The notes beneath the pieces were generated by a model that worked only from the letters and a program-made list of their open reading frames with translations, did no database searches and was not told where the DNA came from. Source: Dastarcus helophoroides (lineage: Eukaryota; Arthropoda; Insecta; Coleoptera; Bothrideridae). Taken from it: a stretch of 64,000 nucleotides of DNA. Below, in pieces: positions 1 through 13,699 of this stretch; within the stretch, counting starts at the first letter, position 1; each line of letters opens with the position of its first letter. Location: positions 12,953,138 to 13,017,137 of the forward strand of contig CM053337.1 in the NCBI GenBank assembly GCA_028583605.1, given 5' to 3'. The translations under genes and the position numbers were made by a program.

Positions 1-99
1 CCTGTCTCTCGCTCTTATGGGATTTCTTTCTATCGGTTCTTATTTTTTTCTTTTTAGCTTTTCTCTCTCTTCGTGTCTTTCCGAATTACTTTTCTTGCT

Positions 100-2100
100 T
101 TAATCATTTTTCTTTATTTCCTCTTTATCTCTCTTTCTCTCTCTTCTTTCTTCTCTCTTCTCTCTTCTCTTTTCTCCCTTCTCCCTTTTCCCGTCTCCCT
201 TCTCCATTTTCCCTTCTTCCTTCTCTCTTCTCTCTTCTCTCTTCTCTCTTCTCTCTTCTCTCTTCTCTCTTCTCTCTCCTCTCTTCTCTCTTCTCTCTTC
301 TGTCTTCTCTCTTCTCTCTTCTCTCATCTCTTTTCTCTGTTTTTTCTTTTCTTTTCTCTCTTCTCTCTTCTCTCTTCTTTCTTCTCTCTTCTCTCTTCTC
401 TCTTCTCTCGTTCTTTTCTTCTCTTTTCTCTCTTCTCTCTTCTCTCTTCTCTCTTCTTTCTTCTTCTTCTTCTTCTTCTCTCTTCTTCTCTCTTCTCTCT
501 TCTATCTTCCTATCTTCTATCTTCCTCTCTCCTCTCTCCTCTCTCCTCTCTTCTCTCTTCTCTCTTCCTCTCTTCTTCTCTTCTCTCTTCTCATCTTCTC
601 TCTCTCTCTCTTCATCTCTTCTCTCTTCTCTCTGCTCCTCATTTCTCTACTGCTCTCTTCTCTCTTCTCTCTTCTCTCATGCTCCTCTTCTCTCTTCTTC
701 CTCTTCTCTCTTCTCCTCTTCTCTCTTCTCTCTTCTCTCTTCTCTCTTTCTCTCTTCTCTCTTCTTCTCCTTTTCTCTTCTTCTCTTCTCTCTTCTCTCT
801 TTTCTCTTCTCTCTTCTCTCTTCTCTCTTCTCTCTTCTCTCTTCTCTCTTCTCTCTTCTCTCTCTCTCTCTTCTATCTTCTCTCTTCTCTCTTCTCTCTT
901 CTCTCTTCTCTCTTCTCTCTTCTCTCTTCTCTCTTCTCTCTTACTCTCTTCTCTCTTCTCTCTTCTACTCTCTTCTGTCTCTCTCTTCTCCTTCTCTTCT
1001 CTCTTCTCTCTTCTCTCTTCTCTCTTCTCTTCTCTCTCTCTCTCTTCTTCTCTTTCCCTCTCTCTTTTCTCTCTCTCTCTCTTCTCTTTTCTCTCTTCTT
1101 CCTTCTTCTCTCTTCTCTCTTCTCTCTTTCTCTCTTCTCTCTTCTCTTCTCTCTTCTCTCTTCTTCTCTTCTCTCTTCTCTCTTCTCTCTTCTCTCTTCT
1201 CTCTTCTCTCTTCTCTCTTCTCTCTCTCTTCTCTCTTCCTCTCTCTCTCTTCTCTTCTCTCTTCTTCTCTTCTCTCTTCTCTCTCTCTCCTCTTCTCTCT
1301 TCTCTTCTCTCTTTCTCTCTCTCTCCTCTCTCTCTTCTTCTTCTCCTCTCTTTCTTTCTCTCTTCTCTCTCTTCTTCTTTCTTCTTCTCTCTTCTCTTCT
1401 CTCTTCTCTCTCCTCTCCTGCTCCTTCTCCTCTTCTTCTCTTCTCTCTCTCTCTCTTCTCTCTCTCTTTTCTTTCTTCTCTCTTTCTCTTCTCCTCTCTC
1501 TCTTCTCTCGTTTCTCTTCTTCTTCTCTCTTCTCTCTCTCTCTTCTCTCTTTCTCTTCTCTTCTCTCTCTCTTCTCTTCTCTTTCTCTCTTCTCTCTCTC
1601 TCTTCTTCTTCTCTTTTCTCTTCTTCTTCTCCTTCTCCTTCTCTCTCTCTTCTCTTCTCTTTCTCTCTTCTCTCTCTCCTCTCTTCTCTTCTTCTTCTCC
1701 TTCTCTCCTTCTCTTTCTCTTCTCTTCTCTCTTCTCTCTCCTCTTCTCTTCTCTTCTCTCTCTCTCTTCTCTCTTCTCCTCTCTCTCCTCTCTTCTCTTC
1801 TGTCTCTCTCTCTTCTCCTTCTTTCTCTTCTCTCTTCTCCTTCTCTCTTTCTCTTCTTCTTTTCTCTCTTTCTTTCTCTCTCTTCTTCTCTTTTTCTCTT
1901 CTCTTCTCTCTCTTTTTCATCTGTTTTCTTTCTTCTTCTTCTCTCTTCTCTCTTCTGCTTCTCCCCTTCCTCTCTCTTTTCTTCTCTCTTCTCCTTCTCT
2001 CTTTCTCTCTCTTCTCTTCTCTTTTCTCTTCTCTTTCTTTGTCTCCCCTCTCTTCTCTCTTCTTTCTCTCTTTCTCTTTCTCTCTCTCTCTCTCTCTCTC
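100..2100. repeat. Polypyrimidine (CTCTT-rich) low-complexity tract
   Basis: About 2 kb of almost pure C/T on the + strand, built of short CTCTT, CTTCT and TC units with no fixed period. Long open frames run through it on both strands only because the strand lacks A (Ser/Leu/Phe on +, Arg/Glu/Lys on -). It is not coding. Long homopurine-homopyrimidine tracts with mirror symmetry can form triplex DNA; that is inference. Confidence 0.95.
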
Positions 2101-2166
2101 ACCCCACAACACACACACACAACACACACACACCACACACACACACACACAACACTGGCACACACA
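2076..2166. repeat. (TC)n followed by (CA)n microsatellite
   Basis: A TC dinucleotide run passes directly into a CA/ACAC run with a few interruptions, ending the polypyrimidine tract. Confidence 0.9.
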
Positions 2167-2764
2167 TAACCATTTTCGCAATCGTACTAAACTTTTTCAT
2201 TTTGAGTTAATTTCTCTTTTTCGAATTTCGACTTTCTCATTCGTTAAGCTATCATGTTTCTTTTCGTAAATTTTTATGACTGACATCTAAACTTTTTCAT
2301 TTTTTTCTACATTTGCTATCCTCGAATCTCTTGTTTAATCCAACCAATTTTTTTCTATTTGACCCAGTTTGATAATAAAATCATGTCAATTTCCATTCCG
2401 CTTTCTTATTCCAAATATTACAAAAATTTGAAATAACACACAATATCAGGAAAATTTATTCATACTATGGGTCCAAAATTGCTTTATTTAATGTGGGCTA
2501 TCATGTCAAATGCGTTTTCATATTTTAATATTTTTTAATTGCATTTTTGAATGATAATTTAATATGCAATTCTTCTTTCGTTTAATTTTAATTGTAAGTC
2601 ATGCAAAATAAATTTTTCGAGATTCAATGATAAATTTGCTACAATGGTCATATGAGTCCAGTAATTCAACGTCTTTCATTTAGCCAATATTTGATTATGT
2701 TAAAAATTTAAAAATCAACATTTAAATAGAATAAACTATTTGAAAAAATTATATAAATATTTCA
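2167..2764. other. AT-rich spacer, nothing recognised
   Basis: AT-rich sequence with stops in all frames. No gene, RNA gene or clear repeat was seen. Confidence 0.5.
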
Positions 2765-5075
2765 TTACCAGAGGTCTCAAATTGGATTATTTTAGGGGCT
2801 CAGGGGGGGACATGGTCAAGTGGGGTATCATATGAAAGTGCGTCATTTACATATTTCAAACTTTTTTTCTTTAATTTTAGCCGAATAGTTTTTGAATTAT
2901 GATAAAATTTGTGTAAAAATGACATCTCCTTCTATTTCAAAGTATGCAACCGAAAATTTTAAAAATTCAGTTAATAGATACTCATATGAAAAATAAATTT
3001 TCATTACCAGAGAACCCGAAAGGGTGATCAAAGTTTGAGGGGGCTAGGGGGGGCATAGTCAAGTGGGATATCATATGAAAGTGCATCAGTTACATATTTT
3101 AAAACTGTTTTCTTTTTAATTTTAGCCCGAATAGTTTTTGAATTATGATTAAAACTGTGTAAATAAATACAATTCTTCCTTCTATTTCCAAAGTAAGCAG
3201 ATTTGAAATTTTGAAAAAATTCAGATTAATTGATACGCATGTAAAACGTAAATTTTCATAACCAGAGAATCCGAAATGGGAGATCAAGGTTTGAGGGGGC
3301 AAGGGGGGCATGGTCAAGTGGGATATCATATGAAAGTGCGTCAGTTACGTATTTTAAAACTGTTTTCTTTTTAATTTTAGCCCGAATAGTTTTTGAATTA
3401 TGATATAACTGTGTAAATAAATACAATTCTTCCTTCTATTTCCAAAGTAAGCAGATTTCAAATTTTGAAAAAATTCAGATTAATTGATACATGTAAAACG
3501 TAAATTTTCATTACCAGAGAATCCGAAATGGGGGATCAAGGTTTGAAGGGGCTAGGGGGGGGCATGCTCAGGTGGGATATCATAAGAAAGTGCGTCATTT
3601 ATATATTTCAATACTGTTTTTCTTTTAATTTTAGTTCGAATAATTTTTGAATTATGATTAAAATTATGTAAATAAATACAATGCCTCCTTCTATTTCCAA
3701 AGTACGCAAATCTAAAATTTTGAAAAAAAATTCAAATTAATTGATACGTATGTAAAAATCAAATTTTCGTTACCAAAGCATCCGAAATGGGGGATCAAGA
3801 TTTGGGGGGCTAGGAGGGGACATGGTCAAGTGGGGTATCATATAAAAGTGCGTCGTTTTCATATTTCAAAATTGTTTTTCTTTTAATTTTAGCCCGAATA
3901 GTTTTTGAATTATGATTAAATTTGTGTAAATATATGCAATTTCTCCTTCTATTTCCAAAGCATGTAGACCTAAAATTTTGAAAAAATGTCAGATTAATAG
4001 ATACTCATATGAAAATTGAATTTTCATTACCAACGAATCCGAAAGGGGGGATCAAGGTTTGAGGGGGCTAGGGGGGCAGGGTCAAATGAGGTATCATATG
4101 AAAGTGCGTCAGTTTAAATATTTCAAAAGTGTTTTTCTTTTATTTTTAGACCGAATCGTTTTTGAATTATAATTGAAATTGTTTAAATTCCTTTTTCTAT
4201 TTCCAAAGTATGCAGACCCTAAAATTTTGAAAAAAAGTCTGTTTAATAGGATACTTACATAAAAAGTAAATTTTCATTACCAGAGAATCCGAAATATAGG
4301 ATCAAGATTTAGGGGACTTAGGGGGGGCAGGGTCAAGTGGGGTATCATATAAAAGCGCGTTGTTTAAATATTTCAAAACTGTTTTATTTATAATTTTAGC
4401 TCAAATAGTTTTTGGATAATGATTAAAATTGTCCAAATTCCTCCTTCTATTTCCAAAGTATAAAGACCTAAAATTTAAAAAAAAAATCAGGGTAATAGAT
4501 ACGCATATGAAAAGTAAATTTTTATAGCCAGAGGATCCGAAATGGGGGATCGAGATTTGGGGGGCTATGGGGGGGGGCAGAGTCAAGTGAGGTATCATAT
4601 AAAAGCGAGTCGTTTAAATATTTCAAAACTATTTTATTTTTAATTTTAGCTCGAATAGTTTTTGGATAATGATTAAAATTATACAAATTCTTTTTTATAT
4701 TTCCAAAGTATGCAGACCCAAAATTTTGAAAAAAAAATCAGGGTATTAGAAACTCATATGAAAAGTAAATTTTCATTGCCAGAGGATCCGAAATAGGTAA
4801 TAGATATTTGGGGGGCTAGGGGGGGCATAGTCAAGTGGGGTGTCATATGAAAGCGCGTAGATTGCACATCTTAAAAATGTTTTTCTTTTAAATTTAGCCC
4901 ACACAGTTTTCGAGTTATGATCAATAAAGTACAAAAAACTGAAAATACGTCGAAATATGTAAAATAATTCAGACTTATAGATATTTATCTGAATATTACA
5001 TTTTCATTGCCAGAGAACTGAGAGGTAAAATGTATGAGGGGTTCGGAGGATATGGTCAAGTGGGGGTATGGTATT
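2765..5075 (+). repeat. ~250-bp satellite, block 1 (about 10 copies)
   Basis: Tandem units spaced 243-256 bp. Each has, in order, a 'TTTTCATTACCAGAG' segment, a G-rich stretch (runs of 4-8 G around CTAG), then 'GGTCAAGTGGGGTATCATAT' followed by GAAAGTGCGTC, then 'TTTTAATTTTAGCCCGAATA'. Copies start their TCAAGTG motif near 2816, 3059, 3314, 3570, 3826, 4081, 4333, 4581, 4830 and 5055; the last is truncated. Short frames across units are not conserved between copies and are not genes. Confidence 0.95.
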
Positions 5076-7789
5076 TCTTCTAATTTATATGCTAAAGATT
5101 TAATCTTTAAGTATTTTTGGTTTGATTCCTTTCTACATAAAGTTGTCCAATTACAGTGTAATAGAAGTCGGTTATTTACTAATAATAGTTTAAGTAACAA
5201 AATCGAAATCAGCATTCAATTGCAGCGTAATAATCGGATGTCAAGATCAAGAGGAAACGTGTTCGTTATTTGTAAACTAATCAGTGGAAAAATTTTGGAA
5301 CTCCCCGGCAGTTAAAAAGATTGAAGTTCAAGTTCTAATCTTATCGTACGAGTGCCTATCCTAATATAAAAGCTATTTGCGTAACCTCAAGTTAAATTAG
5401 TAATATCGCATCGAATAATTTTCATTTTCGTTTGGATGAATGAATTTGTTCATTTAATAAAGTCAGTAAATCTGGAGCTTTTCGCCAAATTTTTGTTCTT
5501 TTTTTATTTACTCCAGCAATCTCATCATGAAAGCTTTAGTCCCAAATAAAATCGTTTTGCTTCTACGTCTTTATAAAATTAAATTCCCAAGGAGTGTCAT
5601 ACAATTTTATAAACTTTTTAAATGTCAAGATAAAAGTTCGAATTTTGGTTTATTTTTTGTTTTTAATAAATTACTTTTTCTTTCAAAGTGTTCACTCTGA
5701 TTTGAAATTAATATTTTTCTGTAAACTTTTCTTTCGAACTAAAATTTGGAATAAAAAGTATTGCTCCAAATTTAAATCCGACATTTTGAGAAAGTTCGAT
5801 TTTCGAATTAAAAAATTTCGAAGTAACAGAATCTCAACATTTTCGTATTAGTAACAACATGTTTATTTTAAGTTTGGATATGCGAGTTTTCAAAATTAGG
5901 CGAAAACGAAAAGTTTCGATAAAAAATCGAAAAGTTTCCAATCGATTTGGGAATTATTCGGTTGTCGAGACTTTTTAGGTGGTAAAAATGTATCTGGAAG
6001 CGTAATTTTTGAGATAGTCGGGAATTTAAAATAAATTGATGATAATTGGAAACAAATTTCGTAGCGATAGTTAGGAATTTTTAACATTTTTTCCCTGCTT
6101 GCCTCAAAATAAAATCCTAGCGACATCTCCGCGATTTCGAAAGTTTAATCGATAAGAGTTAATTGAAGAAAAATACAAATTTGACCACGATTTTTCGTTA
6201 ATGAATTCTTCTGAACTACCATATCAACGTAAATTTTCGTGTCACATCTAATTCCATTCACAAATAATACAAAATTATTTCAAAAAAGTGGAAATACCCA
6301 CCAACTAATAAATTTCGTATTTATTTAAAATATATAAAGCTATAATCAATTTTTAGAAAAATGATAAACATAACAATCATCAACGTAAAAAAATTCGATG
6401 AAAGTTGCTTATTTAGGATTTTAATTACGTTTAATCGGCCCCCGTAGGCCTGTTGGACGTAGGCGCCTATGTGCGCGGCTATATTCTGTGACACCTGCCC
6501 CAAACAAACAATGCAACAAGGATGACCGAAGTTTGCAATCATAACCTCACTCAACGTAATATGTAATTGCGTATGTAAACTACATACAAATCTTAATCGT
6601 TTATCAGCAACTTAACATCATGTAAGTTAAGCCCCCTCATTAATTATTACACCGCTTTCAACCTGAATTCGTTCAGAAATAGAGCTTAAATTCAACTTGC
6701 ACAAAAGCTCCAACCGGAGCATAATTGAAGGTTAGATTTTTTGAAAACTGTCCAAATTTTACTTTCATTTTATTTATACCTACTAAAAACGAAATGTGAG
6801 GAATAATTACCATAATTTGGGGATTACCATTCATAATAGAAAGATAAACAGCCATAATTTGACAAGGAACTAATCAAAGTATTGTGATTTACGTGTACAT
6901 TTCGCATTAGGGCGAAATTACGCCCAAAAACACAGAATACTTTCAAAAAGTGCATTCGGGATATTCGAAACTTTGGTATGTACACAAACTGTCGCCAATT
7001 TAGTCGCTACAGTTGCAATTTGAATTTTGTCGTAAATATTGCTTATTAATTATTAATTTCATAAAACCGCTTCGGTTTTTGGTCGACGACTAAAGTATAA
7101 CCACAGAACAGACTCAGCGATAAAACTTTGTATTTGAGCTTTGAATTTATCTGCGCCATTTGGGATAAAACTTCGATGACGAGTGACTCGATTCGATTAT
7201 TTTACGTGGTCACTACTATCGAATGAGCATACGTTTTAGCCATAACGACATTAACAGCAACAAAATTGTGTTAACAGAAACAAAATCGTATTAAACCCGT
7301 TGAAAAACCACTTTTGAAATAGAGCGAAAAAATAATGCATGGTGTCGCATAAAACGTAACCATCCTTATCGATGGTGTAATATAGGAAAGTGAAAATATT
7401 TCATTTGACGATTAATTTAATTTCGTTTTAAATAAGACTCGTTGCAGAGACTTGTTGCCTATAGAATTGTACAAATTTCGAACTTCATTCAAAGATCGCC
7501 GCGTTTGTTCTGTATCATGATTAAATCAAATTTTATTTATATTGATTAAATCGTAAATCGTCGTGAGCTGCGTGATTTTTTTTACAAAGTTCAATCGTTT
7601 TCTCAAAGTTTCAGTATCAAAATTCCGACTTTAATATTTGCAGTTTTCAGCGTTTTTATGAAACTTTGATTTTAAACTTGTAACAATTTTTTCTGGAAAT
7701 TTCCATCCAAAAATTACAACGTTCCTTGCTAATTGGGAAAAATTTGTCAAAATATACCATTCCATTTTTCTAATTTTCGAAATATTTAA
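5076..7789. other. Unique AT-rich intergenic region
   Basis: Separates satellite blocks 1 and 2. Apart from a weak minus-strand candidate frame near 6.4 kb (listed separately), no gene, RNA gene or repeat array was recognised. Confidence 0.5.
6321..6554 (-). other. Unrecognised candidate coding segment
   Basis: A minus-strand open frame (77 aa) whose first half coincides with a G+C-richer island (about 6435-6545) inside AT-rich DNA. That half reads ...IANFGHPCCIVC... then ...AAHIGAYVQQAYGGRLN..., more protein-like than the surrounding random frames; the other two minus frames are closed there. No ATG start fits well: the frame opens at TTG or at an internal ATG. A CAG/GTGTCA junction in the island could be a splice site. 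I do not recognise a family. It may be an exon, a pseudogene or chance. Confidence 0.2.
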
Positions 7790-10700
7790 GTTGACAAATT
7801 TTAAATAATTCACACTAAGACACTCGTGTGAAAATGACATTTTCATTACTATAAGTTCTAAAATCAAAATTTAAGGGGGACATAGTCAAGTGGGGTATCA
7901 TATGAAAGTGCGTCGTTCAAATATTTCAAAACTGTTTTTTTTTTTAATTTAGCTTGAATGGTTTGTGAATTATGACTAAAATTGTGTAAATTCCTCCCTC
8001 TATTTCCAAAGTATGCAGACCTAAAATTTTGAAAAAAATTCAGGTTAATAGATACTCATATGAAAAGTAAATTTTTATTGCCAGAGAATCAGAAATGGGG
8101 CATCAAGATTTGGGGGGCTAGGGGGGCATAGTCAAGTGGGGGTATCATATTAAAGTGCGTCGCTTAAATATTTCAAAACTAGTTTTTTTTTTAATTTTAG
8201 CCCGAATGGTTTTTGGATTGTGACTAAAATTGTGTAAATTTTTTCTTCTATTTTCAAAGTAGGCAGACCCAAAATTTTGAAAAAAATTCTGGTTAATATA
8301 TACTCATATGAAAAGTAAATTTTCATTATTAGAGGATCCGAAATGGGGGATCAAGATTTGGGGGGCTAGGGGGGGCATGGTCAAGTAGGGTATCATGTGA
8401 AAGTGCTTCGTTTAAATATTTCAAAACTGTTTTTTAATTTTAGCCCGAACGGATTTTGGATTATGACTAAAATTCTGTAAATTCTTTTTTCTATTTTGAA
8501 AGTAGGCAGACCCAAAATTTTGAAAAAAATTCAGGTTAATAGATACTCGTATGAAAAGTAAATTTTTATTGCCAGAGGATCCGAAATGGGGGATCAAGAT
8601 TTGGGGGGCTAGGGGGGGCATGGTCAAGTGGGGTATCATATGAAAGTGTACCGTTTAAATATTTTAAAACTGTTTTTTTTTAAATTTTAGTCCGAATAGT
8701 TTCTGGATTATGATTAAAAATGAGTAAATTCCTCCCTCTATTTCCAAAGTAGGCAAACCTAAAATTTTGAAAAAAATTCAGGATAATAGATACTCATATG
8801 AAAAGTGAATTTTTGTTGCCAGAGGCTCCGAAATGGGGGAGAAGTATTTGGGGGGCTAGGGGGGCATGGTCAAGTGAGGTGTCATATGAAAGTGCGTTGA
8901 TTGTACATTTTAAAAACGTTTTTCTTTTAAATTTAGCCTACATAGTTTTCGAGTTATGTTTAAAAATCTACAAAAAAATTTAAATGCGTAGAAATTTCTA
9001 AAATAATTCAAACTAATAGATATTTATGTGAATATTACATCTTCATCGCCAGAGTGTTCGTTATGAGGAATAAAATACAAAGGGGGCTCGGGGGGGGGCA
9101 TGGTCAAGTGGGGTATCACATGAAAGTGCTTCGTTTAAATATTTCAAAACTATTCTTTTTTTAATTTTAGTCCGAATAGTTTTTGGATTATGATTAAAAT
9201 TGTGTAAATTTCTCCTTCTACTTCCAAAGTATGCAAACCTAAAATTTTGAAAAAAATTCGGGTTAATAGATACTTAAATGAAAAGTAAATTTTCATTACC
9301 AGAGAATTCGAAATGGGGGATTAAGATTTAGTGGGCTAGAGGGACATGGTTAAGTGGGGTGTCATATGAAAGTGCGTTGATTAAACATTTTAAAAACGTT
9401 TTTCTTTTAAATTTAGCTCACACAGTTTTCGAGTTATGTTCAAAAAGGTACAAAAAAATTTAAATGCGTAAAAATTTCTAAAATAATTCAGACTAATAGA
9501 TATTCATATGAATATTACATTTTCACTACCAGAGTGTTCGATATGATTAATAAAATCCAAGGGGGCCTTGGGGGGGGGGGGCATGGTCAAGTAGGGTGTC
9601 ATATAAAAGTGCATCATTTACACATTTCAAAACTTTTATTCTTTTAATTTTAATCAGCATAGTTTTTGATCAAGATTTAAGGGGGGGCTGGGGGGACGTG
9701 ATCAAGTGGGGTATCATATGAAAGTGCGTCGTTTAAATATTTCAAAACTGTTTTTATTTTAATTTTAACCTGAATAGTTTTTGGATTATGATTAAAATTG
9801 TGTTTAATTCCTTCTATTTTCACAGTACGTAGAGCTAAAATTTTGAAAAAAATTCAGGTTAATAGATACTTAAATAAAAAGTAAATTTTCATTACCAGAG
9901 AATTTGAAATGGGAGGATTAAGATTTGGGGGGTTAGGGGGGCATGGTCAAGTGGAGTATCATATAAAAGTGCGTCGTTTAAATATTTCAAAACTAGTTTT
10001 TTTTAAATTTTAGCCCGAATGGTTTTTGGATTATATATATACTATTTCCAAAATATGCAAAACTAAAATTTTGAAAAAAATCAGGGTAATAGATACTCAT
10101 ATGAAAAATGATTTTTTATCGCTAGAGGATCCGAAACTGGGGGAGCAGGATTTGGGGGCTAGAGGGGGCATGGTCAAGTGGGGTGTCATATGAAAGTGCG
10201 TTGATTGTACATTTTAAAAACGTTTTTCTTTTAAATTTAGCCCACATAGTTTTTGAGTTATGTTCAAAAATGTACAACAAAAATTTAAATGCGAAAAAAT
10301 TTCGAAAATAATTCAGACTAATAGATATTTATGTGAATATTACATTTTCATCGCCAAAGTGTTCGATATAAGGAATAAAATACAAAGGGGGCTCGGGGGG
10401 GCATGGTCAAGATGGGGTATCATATGAAAGTGCTTCGTTTAAATATTTCAAAACTATTCTTTTTTTAATTTTAGTCCAAATAATTTTTGGTTTATGATTA
10501 AAATTGTGTAAATTCCTACTTCTACTTCTAAAGTATGCAAACCTAAAATTTGAAAAAAATTCAGGTTAATAGATACTCAAATGAAAAGTAAATTTTCATT
10601 ACCAGAGAATTCGAAATGGGGGGATTAAGATTTGGGGGGCTAGGGGGGGCATGGTCAAGTGGGGTGTCATATGAAAGTGCGTTGATTGTACATTTCAAAA

Positions 10701-12760
10701 ACGTCTTTATTTTAAATTTAGCCCACATAGTTTTCGAGTTATGTTTACAAATGTACAAAAAAAAATTTTAATGCGTAGAAATTTCTAAAATAATTTAGAC
10801 TAATAGATATTCATATGAATATTACATTACCAGAGTGTTCGATATGATTAATAAAATTTCTGAGGGGCTCGGGGACCGGGGACATGGTCAAGTGGGGTAT
10901 CATATGAAAGTGCATCATTTACACATTTCAAAACTTTTATTCTTTCAAATTTAATCAGCATAGTTTTTGAATTATGATAAAATGTGTAAACATGACAGCT
11001 TTTATTTTTAAAGTATACAAACCGAAAAATTTTAAATATTTTTTATTAATAGATACATATGTAAAAATCACATTTTCATGAGTAGGGGGTCGGAAATATG
11101 GGAACAAGATTTAAGGCGGACAGTGGGACGTGGTCAAGTGGGGTATCATATGAAAGTGCGTCGTTTAAATATTTCAGAGTTGTTTTTATTTTAATTTTAA
11201 CCTGAATACTTTTTGGATTATCATTAAAATTGTGTTTAAGTCCTTCTATTTTCCCAGTACGTAGAGCTAAAATTTAAAAAAAAATCAGGTTAATAAATAC
11301 TTAAATGAAAAGTAAATTTTCATTACCAGAGAATTTGAAATGGGGAGATTAAGATTTGGGGGGTTAGGGGGGACATGGTCAAGTGGGGTGTCATATGAAA
11401 GTGCGTTGATTGTACATTTTAAAAATGATTTTCTTTTAAATTTAGCCCTCATAGTTTTCGAGTTATGTTCACAAATGTACAAAAAAAAATTTAAATGCGT
11501 AGAATTTTCTAAAATAATTCAGACTAATAGACATTCATATGAATATTACATTTTCACTACCAGAGTATTCGATATGATTAATAAAATCCAAAGGGGGCTG
11601 GGGGGGGGGGCATGGTCAAGTGGGGTATCATACGAAAGTGCATCATTTACACATTTCAAAACTTTTATTCTTTTAAATTTAATCAGCATAGTTTTCGAAT
11701 TATGATAAAATGCGTAAAAATGACAGCTTTTATTTTCAAAGAATACAAATCGAAAAATGTTAAATATTTGTTATTAACAAATACATATGTAAAAATCACA
11801 TTTTCATTAGCACGGGGTCGGAAATATGGGATTAAGATTTAAGGGGAGCTGGGGGGACGTGGTCAAGTGGGGTATCATATGAAAGTGCGTCGTTTAAATA
11901 TTTCAAAACTGTTTTTATTTTAATTTTAACCTCAATAGTTTTTGGATTATAATTAAAATTGTGTTTAATTCCTTCTATTTTCACAGTACGTAGAGCTAAA
12001 ATTTTGAAAAAAATTCAGGTCAATAGATACTCATATTAAAAGCAAATTTTCGTTATCAAAGGATCTAAAATGGCAGATCAAAATTTGGGGGGCTAGGGAA
12101 GGGGCATGGTCAAGTGGGGTATCATATGAAAGAGCGTAATTCACTGCATTTCGAAACTGTTTTTGTTTTAATTTTAGCCAACTTGGTTTTTGAATTATTA
12201 TAAATTGTATAAAAATGACCCCTTTTATTTACAAAATGTGCATGTCGAAAAATTTTAAATAATTCACATTAAAAGATACGCTTGCGAAAATTACATTTTC
12301 ATTACCAGAGGGTCGAAAATGTTACATTAAAATTTAAGGGGGGCTAGGGGGGACATAGTCGAGTGGGGTATCATATGAAAGGGCGTCATTTACATATTTC
12401 AAAACTATTTTCCTTTTAATTTTAAGTCAACATAGTTTTTGAATTATGATAAAGAATGTTTAAAAATCTACTATTTCCCCTTCCACTTCGGAAATATATA
12501 AGCCGAAATATTTGGAACAGTTCACACTAAAGAATATTCATGTAAAAATTACTTTTCCATTGTTAGGGGGTCCGAAATGGAGAATGGAAATTTTAAGGGG
12601 GCCGGAGGGGGACATGGTCGAGTGAGGTATCATATGAACGTGCTTTGTATACGCGTTCTAAAATCATATTTCATTTATTTTTGGGCAACATAGCTTTTGG
12701 TTTATGATCAAAAATGTGGCAGCATATTTATCTCTATTTCTGAAGTGCGCTAGAAATCTG
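7790..12760 (+). repeat. ~250-bp satellite, block 2 (about 21 copies)
   Basis: Same family and orientation as block 1. TCAAGTG motifs fall about every 240-250 bp from about 7885 to 12618; one spacing is short (9587 to about 9700), a deletion. At least two monomer types are mixed: one with GTCGTTTAAATATTTCAAAACT after the ATCATATG motif, another with GTTGATTGTACATTTTAAAA and an 'AGCCCACATAGTTTTCGAG' segment. The last copies near 12.4-12.7 kb are the most diverged, as expected at an array edge. Confidence 0.95.
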
Positions 12761-13483
12761 AAATAAGCAGTTAACAATTAATAGTTATTCGCGTTAACAT
12801 AATGCGAATAATACAAGCAACCTAAAATTATCTGGTATTTATAGTGGCGTTTCTCCTTATTTGTTTACTTCTTTATCTTTGTGCTACTTGAATACAAAAT
12901 GTTAAATACCACGCAATATAATTTTATATTGTTTGAACTTGTATAACTCGTGATTAATTTTCTGAAAAGATTTAAAACTTTTACGACCGATTTTTATCTA
13001 AAAAAGAAATGCGCCGACACAAGATGTAAAATTTTATTAGTCACGTGATGATACTTCTCTGTATAGATTTAATCTGGGGAAATTCCTGGTTGCACATCGT
13101 TTCAATTTTGAAACATGAAAAAGCGATTAACGAATGGAGCTTTTTCCACAAAATCGGTCAATTCAAAAGAAATCAAAAATCAAATAAGTTGTTTTGTTAA
13201 AATTTTAATAAAACTGGGAAAACCATCTGAATAGTGTCAAGTATGCTTCAGACAAAAAATCGCAAGCGACGCTTCAGCCCAAAATAACTCTGTAGATATT
13301 GTTATGTTTTTAAACGATATGAACTTGAATACTGCATGAGAAAAATTGAGACTTACTGTATACTTATTGATCTGAATTGATACATTAATAAAAAATGTAA
13401 ATTGATTATTTCTAACCCTTACTTTGTGGAATTCTTCAATATTCATAACTGTTAAGCTTTATTAACGATTTTTCGTAACTAGT

Positions 13484-13671
13484 AAACTTAATTAAGGATA
13501 AAACCAATAACCGATATTAAAAATTCCACGATGTTTCGATAAATATTTGCTATGACCGGACCTGCTTTCCGCCGATGATGTTGAAAAGCGAAACCAGGTC
13601 CGGTCATAGCAAATATTTATCGAAACATCATGGAATTTTTAATGTCTGTTGTTTTATCGTTAATTAAGTTT
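13484..13671. mobile_element. Foldback (palindromic) element, family B
   Basis: Two nearly complementary arms of about 80 bp (13484-13564 and 13595-13671) meet around a spacer of about 30 bp. Key arm segments are GCAAATATTTATCGAAACAT and its complement, and AGGTCCGGTCATAGC. A diverged relative lies at 48559-48728. The form fits a non-autonomous foldback/MITE; no transposase is nearby. Confidence 0.75.
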
Positions 13672-13699
13672 GATAGTTGTAAAAAATGTCATGTTGAAG

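Noticed and set aside
73..2181. Long Ser/Leu/Phe (+) and Arg/Glu/Lys (-) open frames
   Set aside because: Pure consequence of the polypyrimidine tract; no start context, no domain, both strands open.
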